A stretch of DNA of 49,396 bases from an uncultured Sutterella sp. (GTDB lineage: Bacteria > Pseudomonadota > Gammaproteobacteria > Burkholderiales > Burkholderiaceae_F). Position 1 is the stretch's first letter. The number at the start of each line of letters is the position of its first letter. A program made the position numbers and the translations under genes. The notes under the pieces were generated by a model. The model ran no database searches. It saw nothing but the letters and a program-made list of their open reading frames with translations, and was not told where the DNA came from. This document shows positions 37,451 through 46,526 of the stretch, piece by piece. The stretch covers positions 1 through 49,396 of the forward strand of contig UPZS01000010.1 in the NCBI GenBank assembly GCA_900538905.1, written 5' to 3'.

Positions 37451-37859
37451 GTTGTTCCCACGAGCTTATAAGTCTAGACAACGCCCCTCTTCAGATGGGA
37501 GTTGTTTAGATCCCATGCACCGAGGACCGATTTTCCAGGTGAAGTTTTCCTGAACGATTGGGCCGAGGCAGGCCTACCGAAACCGTCGGTAGCACGTTGC
37601 TCAAAATTGGCTCAAATACCTTTGACAACGCTGAAGGAAAGCTTGTTATACGCGATTGAGTAATCCGGATGCAATTAAGGCATGTCAAGCACTTCAGAAA
37701 CTCGGCGTTCTCTCCAGTTTCTGAAATTTTGTAACGGAAGCTTTGCCTGTTGCTAAAATGCGCGGCATGGTGGATAGGTGTCTGAACCAATGTTTCGACA
37801 CTGCGTGTAATATTGTCAACCCTGCCGACAAACAGGGTTATATGACCGGAGAAATCAAA
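37451..37859. other. Intergenic region with a cluster of inverted repeats
   Basis: About 400 bp before the response regulator with no supportable gene. It holds a 38-nt imperfect palindrome (37473-37510, 15 of 17 positions paired), CTACCGA-AACCG-TCGGTAG (37574-37592), TTCAGAAACT/AGTTTCTGAA (37693-37725) and AACCCTG/CAGGGTT (37818-37839). Function is unknown; structured RNA or multiple operators are both possible. Confidence 0.5.
37473..37510. repeat. 38-nt imperfect palindrome
   Basis: Arms 37473-37489 and 37494-37510 pair at 15 of 17 positions (one G-U) around a TTCA loop. The outer ten base pairs are TCTAGACAAC / GTTGTTTAGA. No T-run follows, so it is not a simple terminator. No second copy was noticed in the window. 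Confidence 0.55.
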
Positions 37860-38477
37860 GTGGAGTCGCTGAAGCCGCTGGTGCGCGTGATTGACGACGA
37901 TGACGCAATGCGTCGTTCATGGGCCTTTCTGATCGAGGGTGAAGGCTGGGATGTGGCAGTCTATTCCGATGCCCTGGACTTCATCAGCTCCGGCGATTTC
38001 CAGCGTCCCGGCTGCCTCGTTCTCGACGTTCGCATGCCCCGCATGAGCGGCCTGGAACTCCAGGACAAGATGCGTGAACTCGGCATTGATCTGCCGATCA
38101 TCTTCATTTCCGGCCACGGTGACATTGATATGGCCGTGCGCACGTTAAAGCTCGGCGCCGTTGACTTCCTGCAAAAGCCCGTCGACGATCAGCGTCTTCT
38201 GACCGCCATCGGCAGCGCTGTGATGAACAACCTCAACCACCGCCGCACGGAAATGGAACTCTCCTCCTTCCGCAGCCGTCTGATGCAGCTCACGCAGCGC
38301 GAACGCGAAGTGATCCGCATGGTCGCCCACGGCATGAGCAATAAGCAGGTTGCCGAAAATCTCGGCATCAGCGAAAAGACGGTTCAGGTGCATCGCGGTT
38401 CGGCCTATCGCAAGCTCGATCTGCACAACGCCGCCGAAATCGCACGTCTGTTGTTACGTTCGGGCGACCCGCTCTGA
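37860..38477 (+). CDS. FixJ/TtrR-family response regulator (receiver plus LuxR-type HTH), orphan
   Basis: DNA-binding response regulator. The receiver domain (residues 1-120) has the acidic pocket VIDDDDAMR, the phospho-acceptor Asp in LVLDVRMPRMSG, the Thr/Ser position IFISGHGDIDMAV and Lys in DFLQKPVDD. The C-terminal LuxR-type helix-turn-helix reads LTQREREVIRMVAHGMSNKQVAENLGISEKTVQVHR. The GTG at 37860 has GGAG eight bases upstream and gives the usual short N-terminus. An ATG at 37842 adds six residues, and its putative Shine-Dalgarno lies in a hairpin (37818-37839). No sensor kinase gene is next to it. Confidence 0.9.
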   Translation: MESLKPLVRVIDDDDAMRRSWAFLIEGEGWDVAVYSDALDFISSGDFQRPGCLVLDVRMPRMSGLELQDKMRELGIDLPIIFISGHGDIDMAVRTLKLGAVDFLQKPVDDQRLLTAIGSAVMNNLNHRRTEMELSSFRSRLMQLTQREREVIRMVAHGMSNKQVAENLGISEKTVQVHRGSAYRKLDLHNAAEIARLLLRSGDPL

Positions 38478-38525
38478 TGAATTTCTTCACAGGACCCCGC
38501 AGATAACTGATTGCGGTTCACTTTT

Positions 38526-38564
38526 CAGACAAAAACAGCGCGAATTTCGCGCTGTTTTTGTCTG
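38526..38564. terminator. Terminator after the response regulator
   Basis: A 39-bp perfect palindrome: arms 38526-38544 and 38546-38564, core CAGCGCGAA/TTCGCGCTG, flanked by A5 and T5. It serves the response regulator and, in the other direction, the convergent lipoprotein gene ending at 38590. Confidence 0.92.
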
Positions 38565-38589
38565 TCCATGAAAGACTATCGGTTCCCTG

Positions 38590-39060
38590 TCATTTTTTCT
38601 TCTCGACAACAACGGGGACGGTCTTTTGAACGCCCATTCGATTTTCGTACTTCAGAACATCAATGACTTGCGGGTTGTTAATCCGGACCATCTTGTCGTC
38701 GTACAACATTCCGTCCACAGATTTGGGAATGAATACGATTTTTCCAAAACAAACCAAAGCATCCGGTCTGTCACAGCTTTCTGCAAGTGCCCCATCGTCC
38801 AGAGTCTGGAACACTTTGTAGTACCCAACTTCAGGTGCTTCTGCCTTACGCTCCTGCATTGATACTTTTTTTGCTTCGGCAAGCTGAGCCTCAAGTTCGG
38901 CAATCCGCCGCTTCATCAAGGCTTCCGAATCCGTGTTTGAAGTTACGGTAGTCACCTCCGGGTCATAGGACACGGCAAGCGATTGAGATTGGGACTGAGG
39001 CATTGTTTCGCAACCTGTCAACAGGGTTGCGAAGCTCAAAATAACAATTAGCTTTCTCAT
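38590..39060 (-). CDS. Unknown lipoprotein with coiled-coil segment
   Basis: Not assigned to a family. The 156-residue precursor has a lipoprotein signal peptide with lipobox LLTGC (Cys17), so it is lipid-anchored; the residues after Cys (ETMPQS) do not include the Asp+2 inner-membrane retention signal. A short heptad-like helix follows (EALMKRRIAELEAQLAEAKK). Then a compact domain has two Cys (ESCDRPDALVCFG) that could form a disulfide. Monocistronic, between the response regulator terminator and leuD. Confidence 0.75.
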   Translation of the reverse strand: MRKLIVILSFATLLTGCETMPQSQSQSLAVSYDPEVTTVTSNTDSEALMKRRIAELEAQLAEAKKVSMQERKAEAPEVGYYKVFQTLDDGALAESCDRPDALVCFGKIVFIPKSVDGMLYDDKMVRINNPQVIDVLKYENRMGVQKTVPVVVEKKK

Positions 39061-39145
39061 TTGCGTTCGTCCTCCGGAATAGGGAGCGTCAACACAGATA
39101 GATCCATTGTAATCGGTACCGTTCGCCCCCTCCCCGACTTCGGAA

Positions 39146-39805
39146 TTAAGGCAACGACTCTCCTCTTGCCACCAACACGCGCTTGGCCTTGCCGGGCAAC
39201 CCGCTCATCCACGGAAACTCCCGTTCGTGCTGCTCGCGAAAACGCTTGACCTCATCGATTTCGGCGAGCGTCGTATCGACCATGTCAAGGCCCAGCTCGA
39301 GCATGCGGCTGTGACGCGGTGCAATCGCAAAGCTGACAACAATGTCGCCGGTACAAACCGTCCGTGCGGCGAGATCAACAGTAAAAACAGCTTGAGGATC
39401 CTTGCGCAGGACATCAAAAAGCTTTTCCAAATCGTCGACCGAAACTTTGCACGCCAAAAGGCCGTTGTTGAAACAATTGCTGTAGAAGATCTCTCCGAAG
39501 CTCGGCGCCACAACCACTCGGAAACCACCTTGCAAAAGTCCCCAGACGGCGTGTTCGCGGCTTGAACCGCATCCGAAGTTAGGGCCGGCCAGGAGTACGG
39601 CGGCCTTAGCCGCAGCAGGGGAATTGAGCACGCACTTCGGATCCAACGAGCCGTCCGCCTTGTGCCTGAGGTTGTAGAAGAGCCCCTTGTCGAGTCCCGA
39701 CTTGTCGATGCCTCGTAGAAATTGTTTGGGCATGATCTGATCGGTATCGATATTGTCAGCTTCTAAAGCGACGGCTCCGGTTGTCAGCGTGGAAAACTTG
39801 TCCAT
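39146..39805 (-). CDS. leuD: 3-isopropylmalate dehydratase small subunit
   Basis: Swivel-domain subunit of isopropylmalate isomerase, which interconverts 2- and 3-isopropylmalate in leucine synthesis. The 219-residue protein shows DNIDTDQIMPKQFLRGIDKSG, GPNFGCGSSREHAVWGL, FGEIFYSNCFNNGLL and RHSRMLELGLDM, typical of the LeuD long form. It is 16 bp after leuC in a two-gene operon; leuA and leuB are not in this window. Confidence 0.96.
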   Translation of the reverse strand: MDKFSTLTTGAVALEADNIDTDQIMPKQFLRGIDKSGLDKGLFYNLRHKADGSLDPKCVLNSPAAAKAAVLLAGPNFGCGSSREHAVWGLLQGGFRVVVAPSFGEIFYSNCFNNGLLACKVSVDDLEKLFDVLRKDPQAVFTVDLAARTVCTGDIVVSFAIAPRHSRMLELGLDMVDTTLAEIDEVKRFREQHEREFPWMSGLPGKAKRVLVARGESLP

Positions 39806-39821
39806 TTTGAGCTCCTATCTG

Positions 39822-41231
39822 TTACAGCGTAGCGGGATCAGTGAGTTTTCCCGTAATAGCGGCAGCCGCTGCAGCGGCGGGACTCACCAGATGCGTTCGG
39901 GCTCCTCTGCCCTGACGTCCTTCGAAATTGCGGTTTGTTGTTGAGGCACAACGAACGCCGGCCTGCAAAATGTCGTCGTTCATGGCCAAACACAGTGAGC
40001 AACCGCTCTTTCGCCATTCAAAACCAGCTTCCCTAAAGATGTCGGCCAATCCTTCGTCTTCTGCCTGCTTGCGTACGCGCATACTGCCCGGCACCACCTG
40101 CGCACGAACGCCCGTTGCCACCTTTTTACCCTTGACAACAGTCGCGGCAGCTCTCAAATCCGAAATACGTGCATTGGTGCACGAACCGATAAAGACGTGC
40201 TGCACAGAGAGATCAGTCATTCGCTGTCCTGCTTCAATGCCCTGATATTTCTGCGCACGAACGGCCGCCGCTTTCTGTACGGGGTCATCAAACGAAGCAG
40301 CCGCAGGCACAGGTTCGTCATAGGCCACACACTGATCGGGGCTCGTTCCCCAAGTCACCATGGGCTTGACCTCGCTTGCGTTGATTTCAACGGTTTTCGC
40401 ATAGGTTGCATCGTCGTCGGACGAAAGCGTTCCCCAATAGCGTGACGCAGCCTCGAACTCCTCTTCAGAAAAATCAAGCCAATGTGCGCGAACCCACTCA
40501 ATCGTCTTCTCGTCCGGTGCGATGATGGCACCGCGTGCTCCCGCTTCCACTGTGAGGTTGCAAAGCGTCATGCGCTCTTCAACGGTAAGTGCCGTTACTC
40601 CCGTGCCCTGGTATTCAACGACACAACCCAAAGCGCCTCGGGCCGTGATTGCTCTGAGGACAAAAAGCGCCAAATCTTTCGCCGTGGATCCCGGTTTCAA
40701 TTGACCATTGATACGGATCAACATGGGCTTAGCAAGACGATAGACAAGTGTTTGCGTCGCCAAAATGTGTTCAATTTCGGACGTACCGATACCAAAGGCA
40801 AGAGCGCCCAGTGCGCCGTGCGTCGTCGTGTGACTGTCGCCGCAAATCACCACCATACCGGGACGCACCAGACCCTGTTCGTCCATCAGTACGTGTTCAA
40901 TGCCTTGCGCCGGATCATTGGGACCGTAGAACGCCGTAATGCCGAAGTCACGGCAATTCTTGGCCAAGTTTGAGGCCTGCAGAGCGCTTGCCGCATCGTG
41001 AATGACGCGCGGATTGAGATCAGCAGACGGAATGATGTGGTCAACCACGCACAGATGTGACTCGGGCGCCAATACACCGCAGCCACGTTGACGCACACCG
41101 CTAAACGCCTGAGGACTTGTGTATTCGTTGGCAAAGTGAGCATCCACGTAAAGGAGCACCGTTTCATTGTCAATGCGCTTGACCGTGTGGCTCTCCACAA
41201 TCTTCTCATATAGCGTCTTTGCTATCGCCAT
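39822..41231 (-). CDS. leuC: 3-isopropylmalate dehydratase large subunit
   Basis: Aconitase-family [4Fe-4S] subunit of isopropylmalate isomerase. Key segments: ICGDSHTTTHGALGALAFGIGTSE, FIGSCTNARISDLR (cluster Cys) and SGCSLCLAMNDD (two further cluster Cys), with NRNFEGRQGRGARTHLVSPAAAAAAA near the end. 469 aa is normal. A strong Shine-Dalgarno (AAGGAGG) precedes the ATG. The promoter is recognisable just upstream, giving a very short leader with no room for a leader-peptide attenuator. Confidence 0.97.
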   Translation of the reverse strand: MAIAKTLYEKIVESHTVKRIDNETVLLYVDAHFANEYTSPQAFSGVRQRGCGVLAPESHLCVVDHIIPSADLNPRVIHDAASALQASNLAKNCRDFGITAFYGPNDPAQGIEHVLMDEQGLVRPGMVVICGDSHTTTHGALGALAFGIGTSEIEHILATQTLVYRLAKPMLIRINGQLKPGSTAKDLALFVLRAITARGALGCVVEYQGTGVTALTVEERMTLCNLTVEAGARGAIIAPDEKTIEWVRAHWLDFSEEEFEAASRYWGTLSSDDDATYAKTVEINASEVKPMVTWGTSPDQCVAYDEPVPAAASFDDPVQKAAAVRAQKYQGIEAGQRMTDLSVQHVFIGSCTNARISDLRAAATVVKGKKVATGVRAQVVPGSMRVRKQAEDEGLADIFREAGFEWRKSGCSLCLAMNDDILQAGVRCASTTNRNFEGRQGRGARTHLVSPAAAAAAAITGKLTDPATL

Positions 41232-41250
41232 CTTCGCCTCCTTGTTATCG

Positions 41251-41280
41251 CTTATATTTCAGACAATAGGAATTCAACAA
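41251..41280 (-). promoter_or_regulatory. Candidate leuCD promoter
   Basis: On the minus strand, TTGTTG, an 18-bp spacer and TATAAG (one mismatch to TATAAT) lie 20 bp upstream of the leuC ATG. The -35 is weak; the -10 is good. Confidence 0.5.
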
Positions 41281-41395
41281 TGCCTGTATTGTACGCCTCG
41301 CCCGCGGGGACTTCGCCTTTACGGACGGTTCTGAAAACACGATTCGCTCGTTTAGAATGCCATCGTTTCTCGTCCGTTGTTTCAACTTCGCCGTC

Positions 41396-42316
41396 ATGCC
41401 GCTTCAAGTACGCAACAGTTTCATTCTTTTCTTGTGCGCCGTCATCTGGGGTTCCGCTTTCGTTGCGCAAGCCCTCGGCATGAATCACATCGGTCCGTTT
41501 GCCTTCACGTTTGCCCGCTCCATCATCGGCGGTTTGTTTTTGCTTGCCGTGCTACCGATTCTCGATCGCCTGACCCGCAAGAAGAATGAAACGCAGAACG
41601 CCCCCAAAACCTCCCCCTGGAGAAACCCAAAACTCTGGACGGGCGGCATTCTCTGCGGCCTCGTACTTTTCATTTCCGAGTCTCTGCAGCAGTTTGGGCT
41701 TCTATACACAACGGTGGGAAAAGCGGGTTTCCTGACGTGCTTGTATATCGTCATCGTTCCCGTCGTGGGGATGTTCATCGGACGCAAAACGGGTTTTCTG
41801 GTCTGGATTGCAGTTGTGCTTTCCTGTCTGGGCCTCTACTACCTGTGCATGCCGCCTGGAGAGTTTTCGCTTAGCCTTGGCGACGGACTTGTGCTTGCCT
41901 GCGCGTTCAGTTACACCGCACACATTCTCGTCATTGACCACTACACGGATCACGTTGACGGCGTGCGCATGAGTTGCATTCAGTTTTTTGTCGGCAGTCT
42001 TCTGGGGTTGATTTTGATGATGGCCTTCGAACCGCCCTCGCTGGACGCCATGAAAGCCGCTGCTCCCGCCTTCCTTTACGCCGGCATCTGCAGCAACGGC
42101 ATCGCCTACACGCTTCAGATCATCGGCCAGCGCGGCGTCAATCCGACCGTGGCTTCTCTGATCCTGAGTCTTGAAAGCGTTGTGAGCGTCATCGCCGGCT
42201 GGCTGATTCTGTCGCAATCCATGAATTCCCGCGAACTTCTAGGCTGCACCCTGATGCTGAGCGCCGTCATTCTGGCTCAGCTTCCGAGATCGTTTTTCAA
42301 GCGTCTGTTTGCGTGA
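41396..42316 (+). CDS. EamA/DMT-family transporter
   Basis: Drug/metabolite transporter superfamily exporter, inner membrane, ten helices in two EamA repeats. The first repeat opens SFILFLCAVIWGSAFVAQ and the second ends in the LLGCTLMLSAVILAQL helix. Family hallmark ESVVSVIAGWLILSQ is in the second repeat. The start at 41396 (MPLQVRNSF) gives the normal short cytoplasmic N-terminus; an ATG at 41357 would add 13 residues. Neither has a clear Shine-Dalgarno. Substrate unknown. It is divergent from leuC and monocistronic. Confidence 0.88.
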   Translation: MPLQVRNSFILFLCAVIWGSAFVAQALGMNHIGPFAFTFARSIIGGLFLLAVLPILDRLTRKKNETQNAPKTSPWRNPKLWTGGILCGLVLFISESLQQFGLLYTTVGKAGFLTCLYIVIVPVVGMFIGRKTGFLVWIAVVLSCLGLYYLCMPPGEFSLSLGDGLVLACAFSYTAHILVIDHYTDHVDGVRMSCIQFFVGSLLGLILMMAFEPPSLDAMKAAAPAFLYAGICSNGIAYTLQIIGQRGVNPTVASLILSLESVVSVIAGWLILSQSMNSRELLGCTLMLSAVILAQLPRSFFKRLFA

Positions 42317-42475
42317 CGCATGAGCCACTGACAGAAAACCGTATCCTACGATTGATTTTCTCAAGCCTGGGGTTGCCTTTGGCCCTAACCACCGACGTTT
42401 CGTCGCCATTCGCCTTTATTCGTTTCTGTGGCTAGGAACCGACTCTCGTACAATTTTCCTCAGGCTTACGGACAC

Positions 42476-42510
42476 AAAAAACCGGAAGGTCAGCTATCGA
42501 TCTTCCGGTT
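42476..42510 (-). terminator. Terminator of ppiD
   Basis: On the minus strand AACCGGAAG and CTTCCGGTT form a 9-bp stem followed by a T-run. A second hairpin TGCCGC/GCGGCA (42522-42540) lies between it and the ppiD stop. The rest of the 240-bp gap to the EamA gene shows nothing else. Confidence 0.82.
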
Positions 42511-42556
42511 CCTCGTTTCGATGCCGCCGTGAAAGCGGCACCTTGAGAGCTAAAGC

Positions 42557-44461
42557 TTATTCGGCCTTCTTTTCCTCAGCACCCGGCAGGTAGTCCTTGC
42601 TCAGGACCACAGCGTTGTGCTTGGCGCGCATGCTGTCGAGATAGGCGTTTTCTTCGGCCTGACCGAACATGCCGGCCAGCTCGTTGCGCGTGCCTTCCAG
42701 AGCGGAGGCGTCGGGCTCAACCGTCTCGGACTTGGTGATATGCACCAGCGTGTAGCCCGTGGGAGTGCGCACGCCGATATATGCGGGCAGTTCCTTGGCG
42801 GGAACTCGCATGAGCGAATTGATCAGGTTGAAGTCCCAACCCAGAGGCTGAGAACGGGACACGGTCACGGCTTTGTCGAACTTCACGTCCTTAGCTTCAC
42901 CGGACTTGATCTTGGCAAGCAGAGCCTGACCGTCCTTTTCGGCGGCGTCAAGAGCGCGTTCGGTTGTCAGAAGCGAAAGAATATCGGCGCGAACGTCTTC
43001 AAACTTGGCGATGTGAGCCGGCTGATAAGCCGTCACGCGAGCGGCAACGAGCGTGTTGGAAGCAACTTCGATGGCCTGCGTGTTGCGCTTTTCAACCAGA
43101 CATTCTTCACCGAAGAGGCTTTCCATGACGTGCTGGTTGAGGAACTTCTTCTGAACCGCATCGCTCGGGCCTTCAGCCGTCACATTGTTGAGCGTCATGG
43201 GCTTGAGGTTGTACTTTTCGATCACGCTCTTGAGCGAATCGCTTTGTTCGTAAACCATGTTGGTGAAGTTGTCGGCTTCTTCGGCAAAGCGCTTCTGGCT
43301 TTCCTGATCCTGATAGAGCTTCACGATTTCGGCACGAACGTCGGCCAGGGGCTTGGCGGCCGTCGCCTTGACGCCGGTGACCGAAATGATGTGGAAACCG
43401 AATTCGGATTCCACCGGACCGACAATGTCGCCTTCCTTGGCGTTAAAGACCGCGTCTTCAAACGCCGGCACCATCATGCCCTTCGTGAACCAGCCCAGAT
43501 CGCCGCCTTCCTTGGCGCTGCCCGGATCAGCCGATTCCTTCTTGGCCACGTCTGCGAAAGTCTTGGGGTCAGCCTTGACCTGCTTGAAGATTTCTTCAGC
43601 CTTGGCCTTAGCCTTGTCCTTACCCTGACTAAAGTCAATCAGAATGTGGGAGGCACGGCGTTCTTCCGGAGCCTGGAAGCGGCTCATATTCTGCTCGTAG
43701 AACGTTTTGATGTCCTCTTCACTCGGTTCGACATTCTTAAAGAGATCGGGCGAGAAAACGACATACTCCACATTGACGGCGTCAGGACGCTCAAACTGCT
43801 TCTGATTGTCCGTCCAATACTTCTTGGCATCTTCGTCGGAGACCTTCACCTTGACCATGTATTCACCGACGCTCAGATTGTGCACGGCAGCTTCACGCTT
43901 TTCGGTAAGAAGGTTAAAGATGTTACGCGAGGCGGTATCGGGCACCAACGTCGTGCGGGTAATGCCTTCTGTAAGAAGATTGCGGCTGATTTCACCACGG
44001 ATCATGTGCACGAAATATTCATCACTCATGCCGGAAGCGGCCAGATAGTTGGTGTATTTCTCGGCGTCGAATTTGCCGTCGGTGAGAAAGCGCGGGAAGG
44101 TCTTGATCATTTCGATGGCGACCTGTTCGCTCACATGAATGTCTTCAAGAGACGTCTCACCGATGAGACTGCGTTCGTTCATGATCGCTTCGAGCAGCGC
44201 GACCTTGGCCTCCTGGCTGTCGAGCATATTGGAGCGGAATTCTTCACCGAGACGCACGCGCAGGTTTTCCAGACGTTGGCGCTTGGCTTCGTCAAACTGC
44301 TGCGGAAGGATCGAAACGTCGTCAACCTTGGCGATGGCGCCGTCGTCGCTGATCATTCGGTTGTAGGAATAGATACCTGTGACCACAAAGCTGGGAATCA
44401 CGAGCACCATGGCAATGAACATCAGCCAGCGCTTGTGATTGCGGAACAACTCAAGAAGCAT
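42557..44461 (-). CDS. ppiD: PpiD-type periplasmic folding chaperone / peptidylprolyl isomerase
   Basis: Membrane-anchored periplasmic chaperone of the SurA-N/PpiC class that assists exported proteins leaving the Sec translocon. The start at 44461 gives MLLELFRNHKRWLMFIAMVL, the usual short cytoplasmic N-terminus and single helix. The frame is open 33 codons further without family resemblance. A SurA-like helical domain follows, then a parvulin domain at about residues 270-370 (RRASHILIDF, GGDLGWFTKGMMVPAFEDAVF, GPVESEFGFHIISV), then a C-terminal domain. 634 aa is normal. In Burkholderia ppiD follows hupB and tRNA-Val/tRNA-Asp; here the biotin genes lie between the tRNAs and ppiD. Confidence 0.93.
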   Translation of the reverse strand: MLLELFRNHKRWLMFIAMVLVIPSFVVTGIYSYNRMISDDGAIAKVDDVSILPQQFDEAKRQRLENLRVRLGEEFRSNMLDSQEAKVALLEAIMNERSLIGETSLEDIHVSEQVAIEMIKTFPRFLTDGKFDAEKYTNYLAASGMSDEYFVHMIRGEISRNLLTEGITRTTLVPDTASRNIFNLLTEKREAAVHNLSVGEYMVKVKVSDEDAKKYWTDNQKQFERPDAVNVEYVVFSPDLFKNVEPSEEDIKTFYEQNMSRFQAPEERRASHILIDFSQGKDKAKAKAEEIFKQVKADPKTFADVAKKESADPGSAKEGGDLGWFTKGMMVPAFEDAVFNAKEGDIVGPVESEFGFHIISVTGVKATAAKPLADVRAEIVKLYQDQESQKRFAEEADNFTNMVYEQSDSLKSVIEKYNLKPMTLNNVTAEGPSDAVQKKFLNQHVMESLFGEECLVEKRNTQAIEVASNTLVAARVTAYQPAHIAKFEDVRADILSLLTTERALDAAEKDGQALLAKIKSGEAKDVKFDKAVTVSRSQPLGWDFNLINSLMRVPAKELPAYIGVRTPTGYTLVHITKSETVEPDASALEGTRNELAGMFGQAEENAYLDSMRAKHNAVVLSKDYLPGAEEKKAE

Positions 44462-44650
44462 GAAATTAGCCTTTGGATTAAACAAAAATGCGGACTGCCG
44501 CATAAAGCCGCAGGGCCGCTGCGCGCCCACGACAAACGCTGAGCGCACTTTTCTACTCAATAGCCGTGCATTCTAACAAAAGCAAGCTGTCGGCTCGCTT
44601 AATTTCGCGCATCAGCCGCGTTGCAAAACGTTTTTTTCGTAACTCTGAAA

Positions 44651-45337
44651 TCAGCCGATCTCGTCGACTGCAAAGACCGGGCACTCCAACCACAGCGCCT
44701 GCGGGAATCGACTGAAACAATACCGCTTCATATATTCCCGCGTATCCTCTTCAATCGTTGCGTCGGGCATCGGGTTGCATTGATTGAAGATCACGGCCGA
44801 AAGTTCGGCCCCGCGTCGCTGCAGCGCTTCAAGAGACAACACGGCGTGATTGATGGAGCCTAACCTCCCCGAAGTCACGAAAACAAAAGGCCAGTTCTGC
44901 GCGCACACAAAATCAACCGTCAGTAAATTTTCCGTCAGGGGCACGGCCAAACCTCCGGCGCCTTCGACAAGCACCACATCGTAGCTTTCGGCCAGTTTGT
45001 TCGCGCAGTCAATCAAATGAGCGAGATCGATCGGTCGGCCATCGATTTTGGCTGCCAGATGAGGTGACGCCGGGTAGGTGAAAAGTTCGGGCGCGGTGAT
45101 CCCTTCCTCGTCTTCGGGCAGCGTCACCCCCATCACACGCCGGTGCAGGCGAATGTCCGGACTGTAGTCTCCGCAACCGGTCTGTACCAATTTCATGGTG
45201 GCCACACGACGTCCGCAGCGCAGAAGTTCGCGGGCAAGCCACCCCGTGCAGACGGTCTTTCCCGCATCCGTATCGATGCCGCTCACGAAATGAATTCCTG
45301 AAGATAGCTTCACTACATTGTCCTGCATCAGTGCCAT
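44651..45337 (-). CDS. bioD: Dethiobiotin synthase
   Basis: ATP-dependent carboxylase closing the ureido ring of biotin (DAPA plus CO2 to dethiobiotin). The 228-residue P-loop protein has GIDTDAGKTVCTGWLA (Walker A of the BioD type), KLVQTGC and VEGAGGLAVPL. It acts between the BioA and BioB activities carried by the fused protein encoded upstream. A DUF4143-type ATPase gene separates the two. bioF, bioC and bioH are not in this window. Confidence 0.94.
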   Translation of the reverse strand: MALMQDNVVKLSSGIHFVSGIDTDAGKTVCTGWLARELLRCGRRVATMKLVQTGCGDYSPDIRLHRRVMGVTLPEDEEGITAPELFTYPASPHLAAKIDGRPIDLAHLIDCANKLAESYDVVLVEGAGGLAVPLTENLLTVDFVCAQNWPFVFVTSGRLGSINHAVLSLEALQRRGAELSAVIFNQCNPMPDATIEEDTREYMKRYCFSRFPQALWLECPVFAVDEIG

Positions 45338-45383
45338 CGTTGATCACTCATAAACGGTTGCATTTAATCTGTTATTGGTGTTG

Positions 45384-46526
45384 TCACGACAAGGATTCTT
45401 CTTCAATGACATCAATATTTTCCGGCGTCACGATGGTCACCGGCGTATCAGGATAAGCGCGCTCGAAGGCTCGAATCGACGTCGTCTTGGATTTGTTGCT
45501 CGACTTGCATTCGAACGCTCTGACTTTTCCGTTATGGACCTCCAGAAAATCAACTTCATGCTGTTGGCGCGTTCTCCAGAAGAAGATCTCTGCGCCGTCA
45601 CAACGAAAAGCGTGTTGTTTCAATCGTTCCGTGAAAAACAAATTTTCCCAAAGCGCTCCGACATCGGTTCTCGCCGGCAGTGGAGAAAAGTCTCTGATGA
45701 TTGCATTGCGAATACCGTTGTCGTAAAAGTAGATCTTCTTGCCAAGCTTGATTTCCGATTGCGGGTTACGTGAAAGCGATGGCACAACCTTGACGATGAA
45801 GCACGATTCGAGCAAGTCAATGTAACGCTCAATGGTTTTATTCTGAATGCCGAGTTCGCTGGCCACCGTGCCGTACTTCACTTCGGAACCAACGTTGAAA
45901 GCCAAGTATTTGACCAGCTTCATGAGTTCTGTCGGTTTTCGCATTTCCGCAAGCTTGAACAAGTCCTTGTAGAGAACAGCGTCGGCAAAGTCGAGCAAAT
46001 ATTGTTGAGCACGACGAGGCTCGTTGACGACAGCCGGCAGGCACCCGAAGATCATACGATCGTAAATACTGCGCTTGACTTCAATCCAGGATGTGTGCTC
46101 GGCAAGTTCAGCCAAAGAAAACGGCCAGAGGTTGTAGGTGTTGAAGCGCCCGGCAGCCGATTCCTTCATGCCTCCGGCGAGTTCAAGCGAGCTGGAACCG
46201 GTCACAAAAAGTCTGTTATCAGCATGAGATGAATCCACCATGCGCTTTACGATACGACCGATTCCGGGAACGAACTGAGCCTCGTCGATGACAATGTACG
46301 GGAACTGATCCAGAAGCTTGAGATACGACTTCGAATCCGCAAGCAAGGCCAGATCGTCATCATCTTCGCCTGTGAGTATCAAATGCCGCTTGCCTTCGAC
46401 AAGCTTATTGAGAAGTGTCGTTTTTCCGACCTGTCTCGGCCCCAGAATGATTTCAGCCCGCCCGGACGAATTCGGCGGTGACAACACATTTTCCATCTGC
46501 CTGGATATGTACGGAAAATTGAGCAT
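45384..46526 (-). CDS. AAA-type ATP-binding protein with DUF4143 C-terminal domain
   Basis: Role unknown. The 380-residue protein has an N-terminal P-loop ATPase (Walker A GPRQVGKTT near residue 30, Walker B YIVIDEAQF, sensor-like VTGSSSLEL). A winged-helix segment (YGTVASELGIQNKTIERYIDLL) follows. The C-terminal DUF4143 domain has EVDFLEVHNGKVRAFECKSS, which resembles a PD-(D/E)XK nuclease fold. Such genes are widespread, often multicopy, and patchy. The start codon abuts two TTTGGnATnnnnATnCCAAA dyads and lacks a Shine-Dalgarno; an internal ATG at 46496 is an alternative. It splits the biotin locus, which suggests insertion. Confidence 0.88.
   Translation of the reverse strand: MLNFPYISRQMENVLSPPNSSGRAEIILGPRQVGKTTLLNKLVEGKRHLILTGEDDDDLALLADSKSYLKLLDQFPYIVIDEAQFVPGIGRIVKRMVDSSHADNRLFVTGSSSLELAGGMKESAAGRFNTYNLWPFSLAELAEHTSWIEVKRSIYDRMIFGCLPAVVNEPRRAQQYLLDFADAVLYKDLFKLAEMRKPTELMKLVKYLAFNVGSEVKYGTVASELGIQNKTIERYIDLLESCFIVKVVPSLSRNPQSEIKLGKKIYFYDNGIRNAIIRDFSPLPARTDVGALWENLFFTERLKQHAFRCDGAEIFFWRTRQQHEVDFLEVHNGKVRAFECKSSNKSKTTSIRAFERAYPDTPVTIVTPENIDVIEEESLS

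Noticed and set aside
42617..44542. 641-codon plus-strand ORF opposite ppiD
   Set aside because: Antisense open frame produced by codon bias; ppiD has clear domains, a terminator and a correct N-terminus on the other strand.
44562..44650. Direct repeat and T-run downstream of bioD (GCGGCTGAT twice, ACGTTTTTTTCGT)
   Set aside because: The repeat units are short and no stable stem precedes the T-run, so neither a terminator nor a mobile-element end could be supported.
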